Source of the DNA: Burkholderiaceae bacterium
GTDB lineage: Bacteria; Pseudomonadota; Gammaproteobacteria; Burkholderiales; Burkholderiaceae_E
Length of the DNA stretch: 5,622 nucleotides
Reading direction: 5' to 3'
NCBI GenBank assembly: GCA_023258775.1
Contig: JALQWJ010000112.1
Span: 1 to 5,622, forward strand
This document shows, piece after piece, positions 1 to 5,622 of this stretch; positions within the stretch are counted from its first letter, which is position 1, and each line of letters opens with the position of its first letter. The position numbers were made by a program, and so were the translations under genes. Under the pieces are notes generated by a model. The model saw only the letters and a list, made by a program, of their open reading frames with translations, was not told the DNA's origin and did not search any database.

Positions 1-120
1 ATGCTGCGGCTCCAATGCTGCGGATGTTCCAATGCTGCGGATGCTCCAACGCTGCGGCTCCAACGCTGCGGATGCTCCAACGCTATGGCTCCAACGCCTG
101 CGGATGCTCCAATGCTGCAA
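1..120. repeat. Tandem array of mixed 14-bp and 17-bp units, cut by the left window edge
   Basis: The stretch divides cleanly into units that all begin AYGCTGCGG and end CTCCA. A 14-bp form (AYGCTGCGGCTCCA) and a 17-bp form (AYGCTGCGGATGCTCCA, with an extra GAT-type triplet) occur in the order 14, 17, 17, 14, 17, 14, 18, followed by a broken unit ending near 120. The sixth unit carries CTATGG for CTGCGG, and the seventh has one extra C. The units are not palindromic, so this is neither a CRISPR array nor a stem-loop repeat. Five of the six reading frames stay open through the array, so openness says nothing about coding. It could be a minisatellite in the intergenic space or the 3' end of a repeat-containing gene entering from the left. 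One forward frame runs from the edge to a TAG at 145-147. The array is certain; its role is unknown. Confidence 0.85.
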
Positions 121-183
121 GTCCTTAGCGAGCCTATATTGGCCTAGGATGTCGCTTATCCTGGCTTGCAAATGCCACTGGAC
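121..183. other. Short spacer downstream of the fadB-type gene, no gene seen
   Basis: This 63-bp spacer lies between the tandem array and the stop codon of the minus-strand fadB-type gene. It contains a weak potential hairpin: CTAGGAT at 144-150 and ATCCTGG at 158-164, with a 7-nt loop. One pair is G-U when read on the plus strand and becomes an A-C mismatch on the minus strand. No T-run follows on either side, so I do not call it a terminator. The spacer begins inside a near copy (120-132) of the bases that cover the fadB-type stop codon (186-198). Confidence 0.5.
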
Positions 184-2445
184 TCAGTCCTTAGCAAGTT
201 GATGCAAAAGAGCAGGTGGATTGAATCGTTCACCGTAGCGTGATTGAAGCTCAAGTGAGCGCGCAAGGAATGCTTTTGGTCCCCAATGATGGACAAATTG
301 CAGCGTGCCACCTGTGTAGGCGGGAAAACCCCAACCCATGATCGACCCAATATTTGCATCATGATCATGTTCTAAAACCTGCTCTTGAAGACATCGTAGC
401 GTCTCAATCGACTGAATCATGCTGAGTCGATCGCGGATATCCTCGTCGCTGATAGGTTTTGCGCCCCTCATAAATACCGATAACCCCTCCCAAAGCCTTT
501 TGGGCTCCCCCTCTGGATACTCATAAAAGCCAGCACCGTGGGCTCTGCCAAGGCGCTTAAAGCCATGGGCCATCTTCTCCAAGACATAAACCGCTGATTC
601 GGCCATGCGCTTTGACTTAAGGCTGTGTGCGTGTTGGTGTTTATGGCTGTGGTCACGAGCGTGTTGATGGTCGTGATCATGACTGTGGTGATGCCCGTGA
701 TCATGACTATGGTCATGAGCGTGATGATGGTCGTGATCGTGCTGGTGTCTGTGTGCCAGTGCATCGAGCTCTTGGTGCAAGACATCATCAGCGAGCTTGA
801 GTGAAACTTCATCGAGCACCGCAAGTGGGCCAACAGGCATGCCGAATTGCATCGCGATATTTTCGATGCGCGCTGCACTAACCCCCTCGCCAAGCAGGGC
901 CATGCCTTCGTTGACAAAGCTGCCGAACACCCTAGAAGTGTAAAAGCCTCGGGCATCGTTCACGACAATCGGCGTCTTTCCGATCTGTTTCACAAAATCA
1001 TAGGCCTTCGCAAGCGTTGCATCGTTCGTTTTCTTAGCTCGTATGATCTCGACTAAGGGCATCTTTTCCACTGGCGAGAAAAAATGGATCCCAATAAACT
1101 GCTCGGGTCGCGAGCTTGCTTTGGCAAGCTCTGTAATCGGAATCGTTGAGGTGTTTGATGCGAATACAGTTGAATCGCCAAGTACCTCGAGTGCCTCACG
1201 AATTAGCTTTGCTTTTAGTGCCTGATCCTCATACACCGCTTCAATAACCATATCGCAAGCGCTCAAGTCCTGCATTGCATCGGTGGCTTGGATACGGTGC
1301 AAAACAGCCTGTGCTTTGTCCGGTGCCATTTTCCCTGCTTCAACACGCTTCGCGAGTAATCGGGCGCTATACGCTTTACCTTGTTCTGCTTTTTCACGCG
1401 ATACATCTTTTAGTACGACAGATAGTCCACGCGATGCGGCAGCCCAAGCAATGCCCGCACCCATCATGCCAGCGCCCAAAATGCCAAGTTTCATGGTCAT
1501 TCTCGCGGCTTCGCCTTGAGGCCGACTTCGGTCAGCTTTGATCTCGTTTAAGTGAAAGAAAAAACTTTGGATCATGTTTTTCGCGACTTGTCCTGTGGCA
1601 AGGCGTGTTAGCCAGCGGGACTCGATACGAAGTGCGGTGTCGAAATCGACTTGTGCACCCTCTACGGCGACTGCAAGAATCGCCTCTTGCGCCGGAAAAT
1701 TGCCCCGAGTTTTTTCAACCAGCATGGCTGGCGCAACACTGAGCATCGAGGCAACGGCAGCCTGACTGGGCCCTCCCCCAGGGATTCGATGCTTGGGGTC
1801 GTCCCAAATCTGTTTACAGACGCCGCTGCGCAGTGCGGCAAGTGCGGCTGGCATTAAGGCTTCATCGTTTTGGACTAGCTGCGTTACCCATCCCATGTCG
1901 AGCGCCTCTTGAACACTTAGGCGCTTCGATTCGCTAATCACCTGCACCGCCGCTTGCAATCCCTTGAGTCTCACGGTTTTGACAATGCCCCCTGCGCCTG
2001 GCAAAAGACCAAGGCTTGCCTCGGGAAAGCCGATCTCCAAGCCTGGCTTATTCACTGCGATTCGATGATGACAGGCTAGCGCAAGCTCAAGGCCGCCACC
2101 GAGCGCAGATCCCTGAATCATGGCAACAACGGGTTTACCAAGTCTTTCCAGGACTCTTAAGTCGGCCTTTAGTATTTGTACCCCTTCAAAAAACGAAGCG
2201 GCTTGCGAGGAGTCAATCTTGAGCATGGCCTTCAAATCGGCCCCAGCAAAAAAGCTTGATTTAGCTGAATTGATGATCACACCAAGTAGTTCCGGTCGAC
2301 CGCTTATGTCGTCTTGAACCCGGCGTACCACCTCGTGCAAGTCATGGCGAAAGGCCTCGTTCATCAAATTCACGGGTGACCCTGGTGCGTCAAGGGTTAG
2401 AACGATGACTGAATCCGGACTAATTTCATAACGAATTGATGACAT
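184..2445 (-). CDS. fadB: FadB-type multifunctional enoyl-CoA hydratase / 3-hydroxyacyl-CoA dehydrogenase with a His-rich insert
   Basis: This is a cytoplasmic beta-oxidation enzyme that hydrates trans-2-enoyl-CoA and then oxidises the (S)-3-hydroxyacyl-CoA with NAD+. Residues 1 to about 208 form the crotonase domain, with the ALGGGLE oxyanion-hole region and the two expected acids, Glu120 and Glu142 (equivalent to Glu119 and Glu139 of E. coli FadB). Helical linker residues (about 209-315) lead to the NAD domain at about 317-496. That domain has the nucleotide motif GAGMMG (324-329), SNTS at 430-433 and the catalytic pair His454/Glu466. Two C-terminal dehydrogenase domains follow, at about 498-643 and 660-753, with a conserved NIGSIMGWGFP motif near 698-708. 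Where classical short-chain enzymes have the active-site Asn, this protein reads FYTSR (Ser504); mitochondrial HADHA reads similarly. The length of 753 is greater than the usual 700-730, owing to a His-rich insert at 565-607. The gene starts 3 bp after the thiolase stop with only a weak GGGTG upstream, which suggests translational coupling. The fadB name follows convention; fadJ would also be defensible. Confidence 0.95.
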   Translation of the reverse strand: MSSIRYEISPDSVIVLTLDAPGSPVNLMNEAFRHDLHEVVRRVQDDISGRPELLGVIINSAKSSFFAGADLKAMLKIDSSQAASFFEGVQILKADLRVLERLGKPVVAMIQGSALGGGLELALACHHRIAVNKPGLEIGFPEASLGLLPGAGGIVKTVRLKGLQAAVQVISESKRLSVQEALDMGWVTQLVQNDEALMPAALAALRSGVCKQIWDDPKHRIPGGGPSQAAVASMLSVAPAMLVEKTRGNFPAQEAILAVAVEGAQVDFDTALRIESRWLTRLATGQVAKNMIQSFFFHLNEIKADRSRPQGEAARMTMKLGILGAGMMGAGIAWAAASRGLSVVLKDVSREKAEQGKAYSARLLAKRVEAGKMAPDKAQAVLHRIQATDAMQDLSACDMVIEAVYEDQALKAKLIREALEVLGDSTVFASNTSTIPITELAKASSRPEQFIGIHFFSPVEKMPLVEIIRAKKTNDATLAKAYDFVKQIGKTPIVVNDARGFYTSRVFGSFVNEGMALLGEGVSAARIENIAMQFGMPVGPLAVLDEVSLKLADDVLHQELDALAHRHQHDHDHHHAHDHSHDHGHHHSHDHDHQHARDHSHKHQHAHSLKSKRMAESAVYVLEKMAHGFKRLGRAHGAGFYEYPEGEPKRLWEGLSVFMRGAKPISDEDIRDRLSMIQSIETLRCLQEQVLEHDHDANIGSIMGWGFPAYTGGTLQFVHHWGPKAFLARSLELQSRYGERFNPPALLHQLAKD
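625..753 (-). other. His/Asp-rich insert within the FadB-type protein (residues 565-607)
   Basis: Within these 43 residues 23 are His and 7 are Asp, mostly as alternating His-X-His pairs such as HDHDHHHAHDH and HDHGHHHSHDH. The insert falls in the first C-terminal dehydrogenase domain, after the helix ending LADDVLHQELDALA and before the helix beginning MAESAVYVLEKMAHGF. This is where related proteins have a short connecting loop, so it should protrude without breaking the fold. The reading frame is intact on both sides and conserved family sequence resumes immediately. Segments of this composition are known as Zn2+ or Ni2+ binding loops in HypB, SlyD, ZIP and CDF transporters and CobW-type proteins. 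Metal binding here is an inference. Confidence 0.9.
641..738. repeat. Direct DNA repeats inside the His-rich insert
   Basis: Bases 641-678 match 701-738 at 33 of 38 positions with a 60-bp offset. A separate 13-bp exact repeat, CGTGATCATGACT, occurs at 672-684 and 696-708 with a 24-bp offset. Both offsets are multiples of three, so gain or loss of a copy keeps the frame. The pattern goes beyond what His and Asp codon choice requires and points to growth of the insert by in-frame tandem duplication or slippage. Confidence 0.75.
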
Positions 2446-2448
2446 GCT

Positions 2449-3654
2449 TTACACCCGTTCAATAATCGTTGCGATGCCCATGCCGCCGCCAACGCATAAG
2501 GTGGCCAAGCCCCGCTTGAGCTTGCGCCGCTCAAGCTCATCAAGCAAGGTACCTAAGATGATGCAACCGGTCGCACCCAAAGGGTGACCCATGGCGATTG
2601 AGCCGCCGTTGACGTTGACCTTTTCCTCGGGTACGTTTAACTCGTTCATGAAGCGCATGACAACGGCAGCGAAAGCTTCATTGACTTCAAAAAGATCGAT
2701 GTCCTCCACACTTAACCCGGCCTTCGCAAGTGCCTTGCGAGCGGCAGGTGCCGGACCCGTCAACATGATGGTCGGGTCTGTACCGGTTAATGCAGTGGCC
2801 AGCACGCGGGCTCGTGGTCTCAAGCTGAGCTGATTGCCGAGTGTTTGATTACCAAGCAACATAAGCGCTGCGCCATCAACAATGCCTGAGCTGTTACCCG
2901 CGTGATGAACATGTTGAATCCGCTCGACTTGGGGATATTTGCGCAAGGCCATCGCATCAAAACCCATAGCGCCAAGTTTCTCAAAAGAGGGCTTGAGCGC
3001 GGCAAGACTTTCAACACTTGTTTCAGGACGAATGGTTTCGTCCTGGCTAAGGATCTCAAGCCCTAAGTCATCAGCAACTGGAACGATCGATCGATTAAAG
3101 TAGCCCGCTGCCTGAGCTTTCGCTGCTTTGTGATGGGAATTTGCACCAAAGGCATCAACGTCCTCGCGTTCATAACCATCGAGCGTGGCGATTAAATCTG
3201 CGCCGATACCTTGCGGGACGAATCCGGTTTGAATATTAGTCTCCGGATCTTGGGCCCAGGCGCCGCCGTCCGAACCCATCGGAACCCGTGACATCGACTC
3301 GACACCCCCTGCAACCACAAAGTCCTCCCAACCCGAGGCAACTTTTTGTGCGGCCAAATTCACCGCTTCAAGGCCAGAAGCGCAAAAACGGTTGACCTGA
3401 ATGCCTGCAGCTTTTAAATCCCAACCGGCGCTCAGGGCTGCAGTGCGCGCAATCACTGAGCCTTGTTCGCCAACCGGACTCACGCAGCCGATCACCACAT
3501 CATCAACCAGGGCTGTATCGAGTTGATGCTTTTGCGCCATGTGCTTCATTAAGCCGCTCAAAAGCCGAACCGGCTTCACTTCATGGAGTGAACCGCTGGA
3601 CTTGCCTCGACCACGCGGTGTGCGAATGGCATCGTAAATGAATACCTCAGTCAT
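2449..3654 (-). CDS. Thiolase (acetyl-CoA C-acyltransferase / acetyltransferase), 401 aa
   Basis: This enzyme catalyses the last beta-oxidation step, CoA-dependent cleavage of 3-ketoacyl-CoA to acetyl-CoA and a shortened acyl-CoA. The product begins [19 protein letters not shown], the standard thiolase N-terminus. The nucleophile Cys91 sits in NRFCASG, followed by the NEAF motif (325-328), the GHPLGATG motif with His357, and the second catalytic Cys387 in LCVGGGMG. The length of 401 is normal for the family. The frame is open up to 3846, but I chose the start at 3654: the thiolase fold begins exactly there, GGAG lies 7 nt upstream, and the extra 64 residues look like non-coding translation and would overlap the divergent gene. 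It is the first gene of the operon and probably the beta partner of the FadB-type protein in an alpha2beta2 complex. The NRFCASG signature differs from the NRLCGSS of E. coli FadA, so I give no symbol. Chain-length preference, and whether it also works biosynthetically, cannot be read from the sequence. Confidence 0.95.
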   Translation of the reverse strand: MTEVFIYDAIRTPRGRGKSSGSLHEVKPVRLLSGLMKHMAQKHQLDTALVDDVVIGCVSPVGEQGSVIARTAALSAGWDLKAAGIQVNRFCASGLEAVNLAAQKVASGWEDFVVAGGVESMSRVPMGSDGGAWAQDPETNIQTGFVPQGIGADLIATLDGYEREDVDAFGANSHHKAAKAQAAGYFNRSIVPVADDLGLEILSQDETIRPETSVESLAALKPSFEKLGAMGFDAMALRKYPQVERIQHVHHAGNSSGIVDGAALMLLGNQTLGNQLSLRPRARVLATALTGTDPTIMLTGPAPAARKALAKAGLSVEDIDLFEVNEAFAAVVMRFMNELNVPEEKVNVNGGSIAMGHPLGATGCIILGTLLDELERRKLKRGLATLCVGGGMGIATIIERV

Positions 3655-3661
3655 CAAAGAT

Positions 3662-3667
3662 CTCCAA
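3662..3667 (-). promoter_or_regulatory. Ribosome binding site of the thiolase gene
   Basis: Read on the minus strand this is TTGGAG, with GGAG 7 nt from the ATG at 3654. No comparable site supports the upstream ATG at 3846, so this site decides the start of the 401-residue thiolase. Confidence 0.75.
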
Positions 3668-3773
3668 GAAAAGTGGTCGGAATCCCGCACAAGTCTATCT
3701 GAGCCTGAGGCAATTGAGCCGGCTTGGTGTACATTGCGCGCAGTTACAAAAATAAAAGATCCAAGCGTATTTT

Positions 3774-3783
3774 GAGGGAGAGA
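3774..3783 (+). promoter_or_regulatory. Ribosome binding site of the acyl-CoA dehydrogenase gene
   Basis: The purine-rich stretch GAGGGAGAGA lies just upstream of the ATG at 3792, with its GGAG core about 11 nt away. It supports this start over ATGs in other frames nearby. Confidence 0.65.
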
Positions 3784-3791
3784 CAGACACC

Positions 3792-4952
3792 ATGATTGCG
3801 CGTGAGCTATTTCGCGAAGAGCACGAGCTTTATCGTCAAACCGCAAGGCGGTTTCTGGAACAAGAGGTTGCGCCTCATCACGATCAGTGGGAGGAGCAGG
3901 GCTACGTGGATCGTGCGGTCTGGCTTAAGGCAGGCGAGCTCGGTCTTTTGTGTCCCACAATGCCTGAAGCCTATGGTGGATCTGGGGTAGATCGTCTTTA
4001 CTCGGTTGTGCTGATGGAGGAGATAGCCCGGGTCAACGCGACCGGTTTGGGTTTTGGGCTTCACTCAGAAATCGTTGCGCCTTATTTGTTGAACTATGGG
4101 ACTGAAGCTCAAAAGCAGCATTATTTGCCGGCTATGGCTCGAGGCGAGGTCATTGGTGCGATTGCGATGACAGAGCCCTCAGCAGGCTCAGATTTGCAAG
4201 GTGTGAGAACCACAGCCAGCGATCAGGGCGAGCACTTTTTAGTCAATGGGTCAAAAACCTTTATCACGAACGGTTGGCATGCCGATGTCGTGATTACCGT
4301 TGTCAAGACTAACCCGGCCGCGGGTGCCAAGGGCACGAGTCTCTTATTGGTCGATCGTGGTATGGACGGCTTTGAAAAGGGCAGGCGGCTGAAGAAAGTT
4401 GGGATGAAGGCCCAGGATACTGCCGAATTATTTTTCGATCAGGTCAAGGTTCCCAAAAGCCAACTTCTCGGCCACTTGAATCAAGGTTTCATTTACCTGA
4501 TGGAAGAGTTGCCCTGGGAGCGCTTACAAATCGCCATCAGTGCAGTTAGTTCAGCGCAGGCGGCGATCGATTGGACGATCGACTACACAAGCGAGCGAAA
4601 GGCATTTGGGCAGGCGGTCGCACAATTTCAGAACACTCGTTTTACCCTTGCTGAACTACAGACCGAAGTACAGGTAGCTCAAGTTTTTGTCGATCGTTGC
4701 ACGAGTTTGCTACTTGAAAAAAGGCTCGATACCGCCACGGCCTCCATGGCAAAGTACTGGTGTTCTGATTTGCAGTGCAAAGTGCTCGATGCATGCGTGC
4801 AGCTCCACGGAGGCTATGGCTACATGTGGGAATATCCCGTTGCCAGGGCCTGGGCCGATGCGCGGGTTCAACGCATTTACGGAGGCACCAACGAAATCAT
4901 GAAAGAAGTGATTGCACGTTCAATGGGTCTGGGAGTCAAGGCCTCCGCATGA
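3792..4952 (+). CDS. Acyl-CoA dehydrogenase, LCAD-like (ACADL type), 386 aa
   Basis: This FAD enzyme oxidises acyl-CoA to trans-2-enoyl-CoA, the first beta-oxidation step, and passes electrons to electron-transfer flavoprotein. The N-terminal helical domain is at about 5-118 (starting [20 protein letters not shown]). The central beta domain is at about 122-218, with [11 protein letters not shown] (125-135) and FITNG (157-161) at the flavin and substrate site. The C-terminal helical domain is at about 229-378, with the FAD/dimer motif QLHGGYGY (337-344). The catalytic Glu usual in YEGT is replaced by Gly364 in [10 protein letters not shown]. Glu243 in LPWER matches the helix-G catalytic Glu of mammalian LCAD, whose C-terminus also reads [10 protein letters not shown], so the enzyme should be active. 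The length of 386 is typical and there is no signal peptide. Its stop overlaps the downstream permease start by 4 nt. Chain-length range is uncertain: isovaleryl-CoA dehydrogenases also use a helix-G Glu, so a branched short-chain substrate is not excluded. Confidence 0.95.
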   Translation: MIARELFREEHELYRQTARRFLEQEVAPHHDQWEEQGYVDRAVWLKAGELGLLCPTMPEAYGGSGVDRLYSVVLMEEIARVNATGLGFGLHSEIVAPYLLNYGTEAQKQHYLPAMARGEVIGAIAMTEPSAGSDLQGVRTTASDQGEHFLVNGSKTFITNGWHADVVITVVKTNPAAGAKGTSLLLVDRGMDGFEKGRRLKKVGMKAQDTAELFFDQVKVPKSQLLGHLNQGFIYLMEELPWERLQIAISAVSSAQAAIDWTIDYTSERKAFGQAVAQFQNTRFTLAELQTEVQVAQVFVDRCTSLLLEKRLDTATASMAKYWCSDLQCKVLDACVQLHGGYGYMWEYPVARAWADARVQRIYGGTNEIMKEVIARSMGLGVKASA

Positions 4953-5622
4953 CTGAAGTTGCTCAGCTGCTGATTTCAGGCGCGGCGATTGGCTGTATTT
5001 ATGCCTTGATTGCTTTAGGTTTTGTACTGATTTACAAAGCGACCGAGGTAGTCAACTTTGCCCAAGGCGATGTGATGATGCTCGGTGCCTTTGTGGCCTT
5101 TACGTTTTCGAGCATTCTTGATTTAGGTTTTTGGGCTGCCTTACCGCTGAGTCTGATGGTGATGGCTTTGTTCGGCGCTGTATTCGATCGGTTTTTGTTG
5201 CGTCCAATTATTGGTATGCCCACGTTTTCTGCGGTGATGGTGACTCTTGCCGCTGGTTTTGCGATGCGTGGCATTGCCTCGATGGTTCCTGGTTGGGGCA
5301 CCGACACCCATTCGCTCAAGGCCCCCTGGTCTGATGACGTTATCAGGCTTGGTGAGGTGGTGGTTTCGACGGATCATTTGGCGATATTGGCTGTGACTGC
5401 CTTGCTATGCCTTCTTTTGTATTTGTTTTTCAAAGGTACGCGCGTTGGAATCGCTATGCAGGCAGCCTCGCAAAATCAGCTGGCGGCCTATTACATGGGC
5501 ATTCCAGTAAGGCGAATCAATAGCCTGATTTGGTCAATTGCAGCAGCGGTTGCAGCGCTTGCCGCGGTGCTGCTTGCACCGATTACCTTTGTGCACAACA
5601 ACATGGGATTTATCGGCATTAA
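4949..5622 (+). CDS. livH: LivH-type branched-chain amino acid ABC transporter permease, 3' end missing
   Basis: This is an inner-membrane permease subunit of a high-affinity ABC importer of the Liv (HAAT) family, which works with a second permease (LivM), two ATPases (LivG, LivF) and a periplasmic binding protein. The visible 224 residues lack the C-terminus; full-length members are about 290-300. Hydrophobic segments lie at about 8-28, 42-58, 61-80, 92-112, 143-161 and 191-213. The family motif NFAQGDVMMLGAF is at 36-48. The cytoplasmic loop facing the ATPase, with TRVGIAM (164-170) and YYMGIPVRRI (181-190), is also clear. The ATG at 4949 overlaps the acyl-CoA dehydrogenase stop as ATGA, with AAGG 7 nt upstream, so the two are probably co-transcribed and translationally coupled. 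Liv-family systems also carry other carboxylates and amides, so the substrate is open. Given the neighbour, an organic acid feeding beta-oxidation is as plausible as leucine. Confidence 0.93.
   Translation, partial: MTEVAQLLISGAAIGCIYALIALGFVLIYKATEVVNFAQGDVMMLGAFVAFTFSSILDLGFWAALPLSLMVMALFGAVFDRFLLRPIIGMPTFSAVMVTLAAGFAMRGIASMVPGWGTDTHSLKAPWSDDVIRLGEVVVSTDHLAILAVTALLCLLLYLFFKGTRVGIAMQAASQNQLAAYYMGIPVRRINSLIWSIAAAVAALAAVLLAPITFVHNNMGFIGI

Larger units (their letters stand above)
3655..3791. promoter_or_regulatory. Divergent promoter region between the thiolase-fadB operon and the acyl-CoA dehydrogenase operon
   Basis: The 137 bp between the two divergent start codons must carry the promoters of both operons. 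I found no strong sigma-70 -35/-10 pair on either strand; an AT-rich stretch at 3744-3757 is the likeliest core for the plus-strand promoter. Several small dyads cluster in the middle: GCCTGAGGC (3703-3711), AGCCGGCT (3717-3724) and TGCGCGCA (3735-3742). Such a layout fits one regulator controlling both operons, as FadR-type or TetR-type repressors do for beta-oxidation genes elsewhere. None of the dyads matches a site I recognise, including the PsrA-type GAAAC-N4-GTTTC. Confidence 0.6.

Noticed and set aside
1..120. CRISPR array
   Set aside because: The units are contiguous, 14-18 bp long, with no unique spacers and no cas gene nearby.
1..147. 3' end of a repeat-containing plus-strand gene (frame open to TAG at 145-147)
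   Set aside because: Five of six frames are open through the array because of its composition, and there is no start or domain in the window. It cannot be supported without more sequence to the left.
144..164. Possible terminator hairpin downstream of the fadB-type gene
   Set aside because: The stem is only 5 bp plus a mismatch on the minus strand and no T-run follows. It is too weak to call.
468..956. A 162-residue minus-strand frame with a Thr/Ile-rich middle
   Set aside because: It is an out-of-frame reading of the fadB-type gene. The Thr/Ile run is the His/Asp repeat read one base off, and it has no ribosome binding site or recognisable domain.
3655..3846. N-terminal extension of the thiolase to a 465-residue protein starting at 3846
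   Set aside because: The extra 64 residues have no thiolase similarity, would cover the whole divergent promoter and overlap the start of the acyl-CoA dehydrogenase. A good GGAG site supports the ATG at 3654.
5032..5377. Minus-strand open frames of 78 and 95 residues opposite the permease gene
   Set aside because: The plus strand here carries clear LivH family sequence with membrane segments. The opposite frames have no recognisable features and are shadows.

Overview
This window is a fatty-acid (acyl-CoA) beta-oxidation locus from what looks like a heterotrophic proteobacterium. The mid-range base composition and the combination of a FadB-type multifunctional protein, a thiolase, an LCAD-like acyl-CoA dehydrogenase and a LivH-type permease fit Betaproteobacteria (Burkholderiales) best. 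That assignment is an inference from gene content and protein style, not from a marker gene. Four protein genes are present: three complete and one cut by the right edge.

Layout. Positions 1-120 are a short tandem-repeat array built from 14-bp and 17-bp versions of one motif, truncated by the left edge. A short spacer with no gene (121-183) follows. On the minus strand, 3654 down to 184 is a two-gene operon. Its first gene is a 401-residue thiolase (the start at 3654 is preferred over a longer frame). Only 3 bp after the thiolase stop comes a 753-residue FadB-type fusion of enoyl-CoA hydratase and 3-hydroxyacyl-CoA dehydrogenase. Positions 3655-3791 form a 137-bp divergent promoter region. 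On the plus strand, 3792-4952 encodes an acyl-CoA dehydrogenase whose stop overlaps by 4 nt (ATGA) the start of a LivH-type ABC-transporter permease, which runs off the right end.

How they work together. The acyl-CoA dehydrogenase makes the trans-2-enoyl-CoA. The FadB-type protein hydrates it and oxidises the 3-hydroxyacyl-CoA to 3-ketoacyl-CoA. The thiolase cleaves that to acetyl-CoA and a shortened acyl-CoA. Together they supply a complete beta-oxidation turn from two divergent units that probably share control. The coupled permease suggests import of the carboxylic or amino acid that feeds the pathway, but the substrate cannot be read from the sequence.

Most of the window is conventional. 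The clear oddity is a histidine/aspartate-rich insert (23 His in 43 residues) inside the C-terminal dehydrogenase region of the FadB-type protein. It resembles the metal-binding His-rich loops of zinc and nickel proteins and is encoded by internally repetitive DNA. I see no CRISPR array, tRNA, rRNA, insertion sequence or phage gene.
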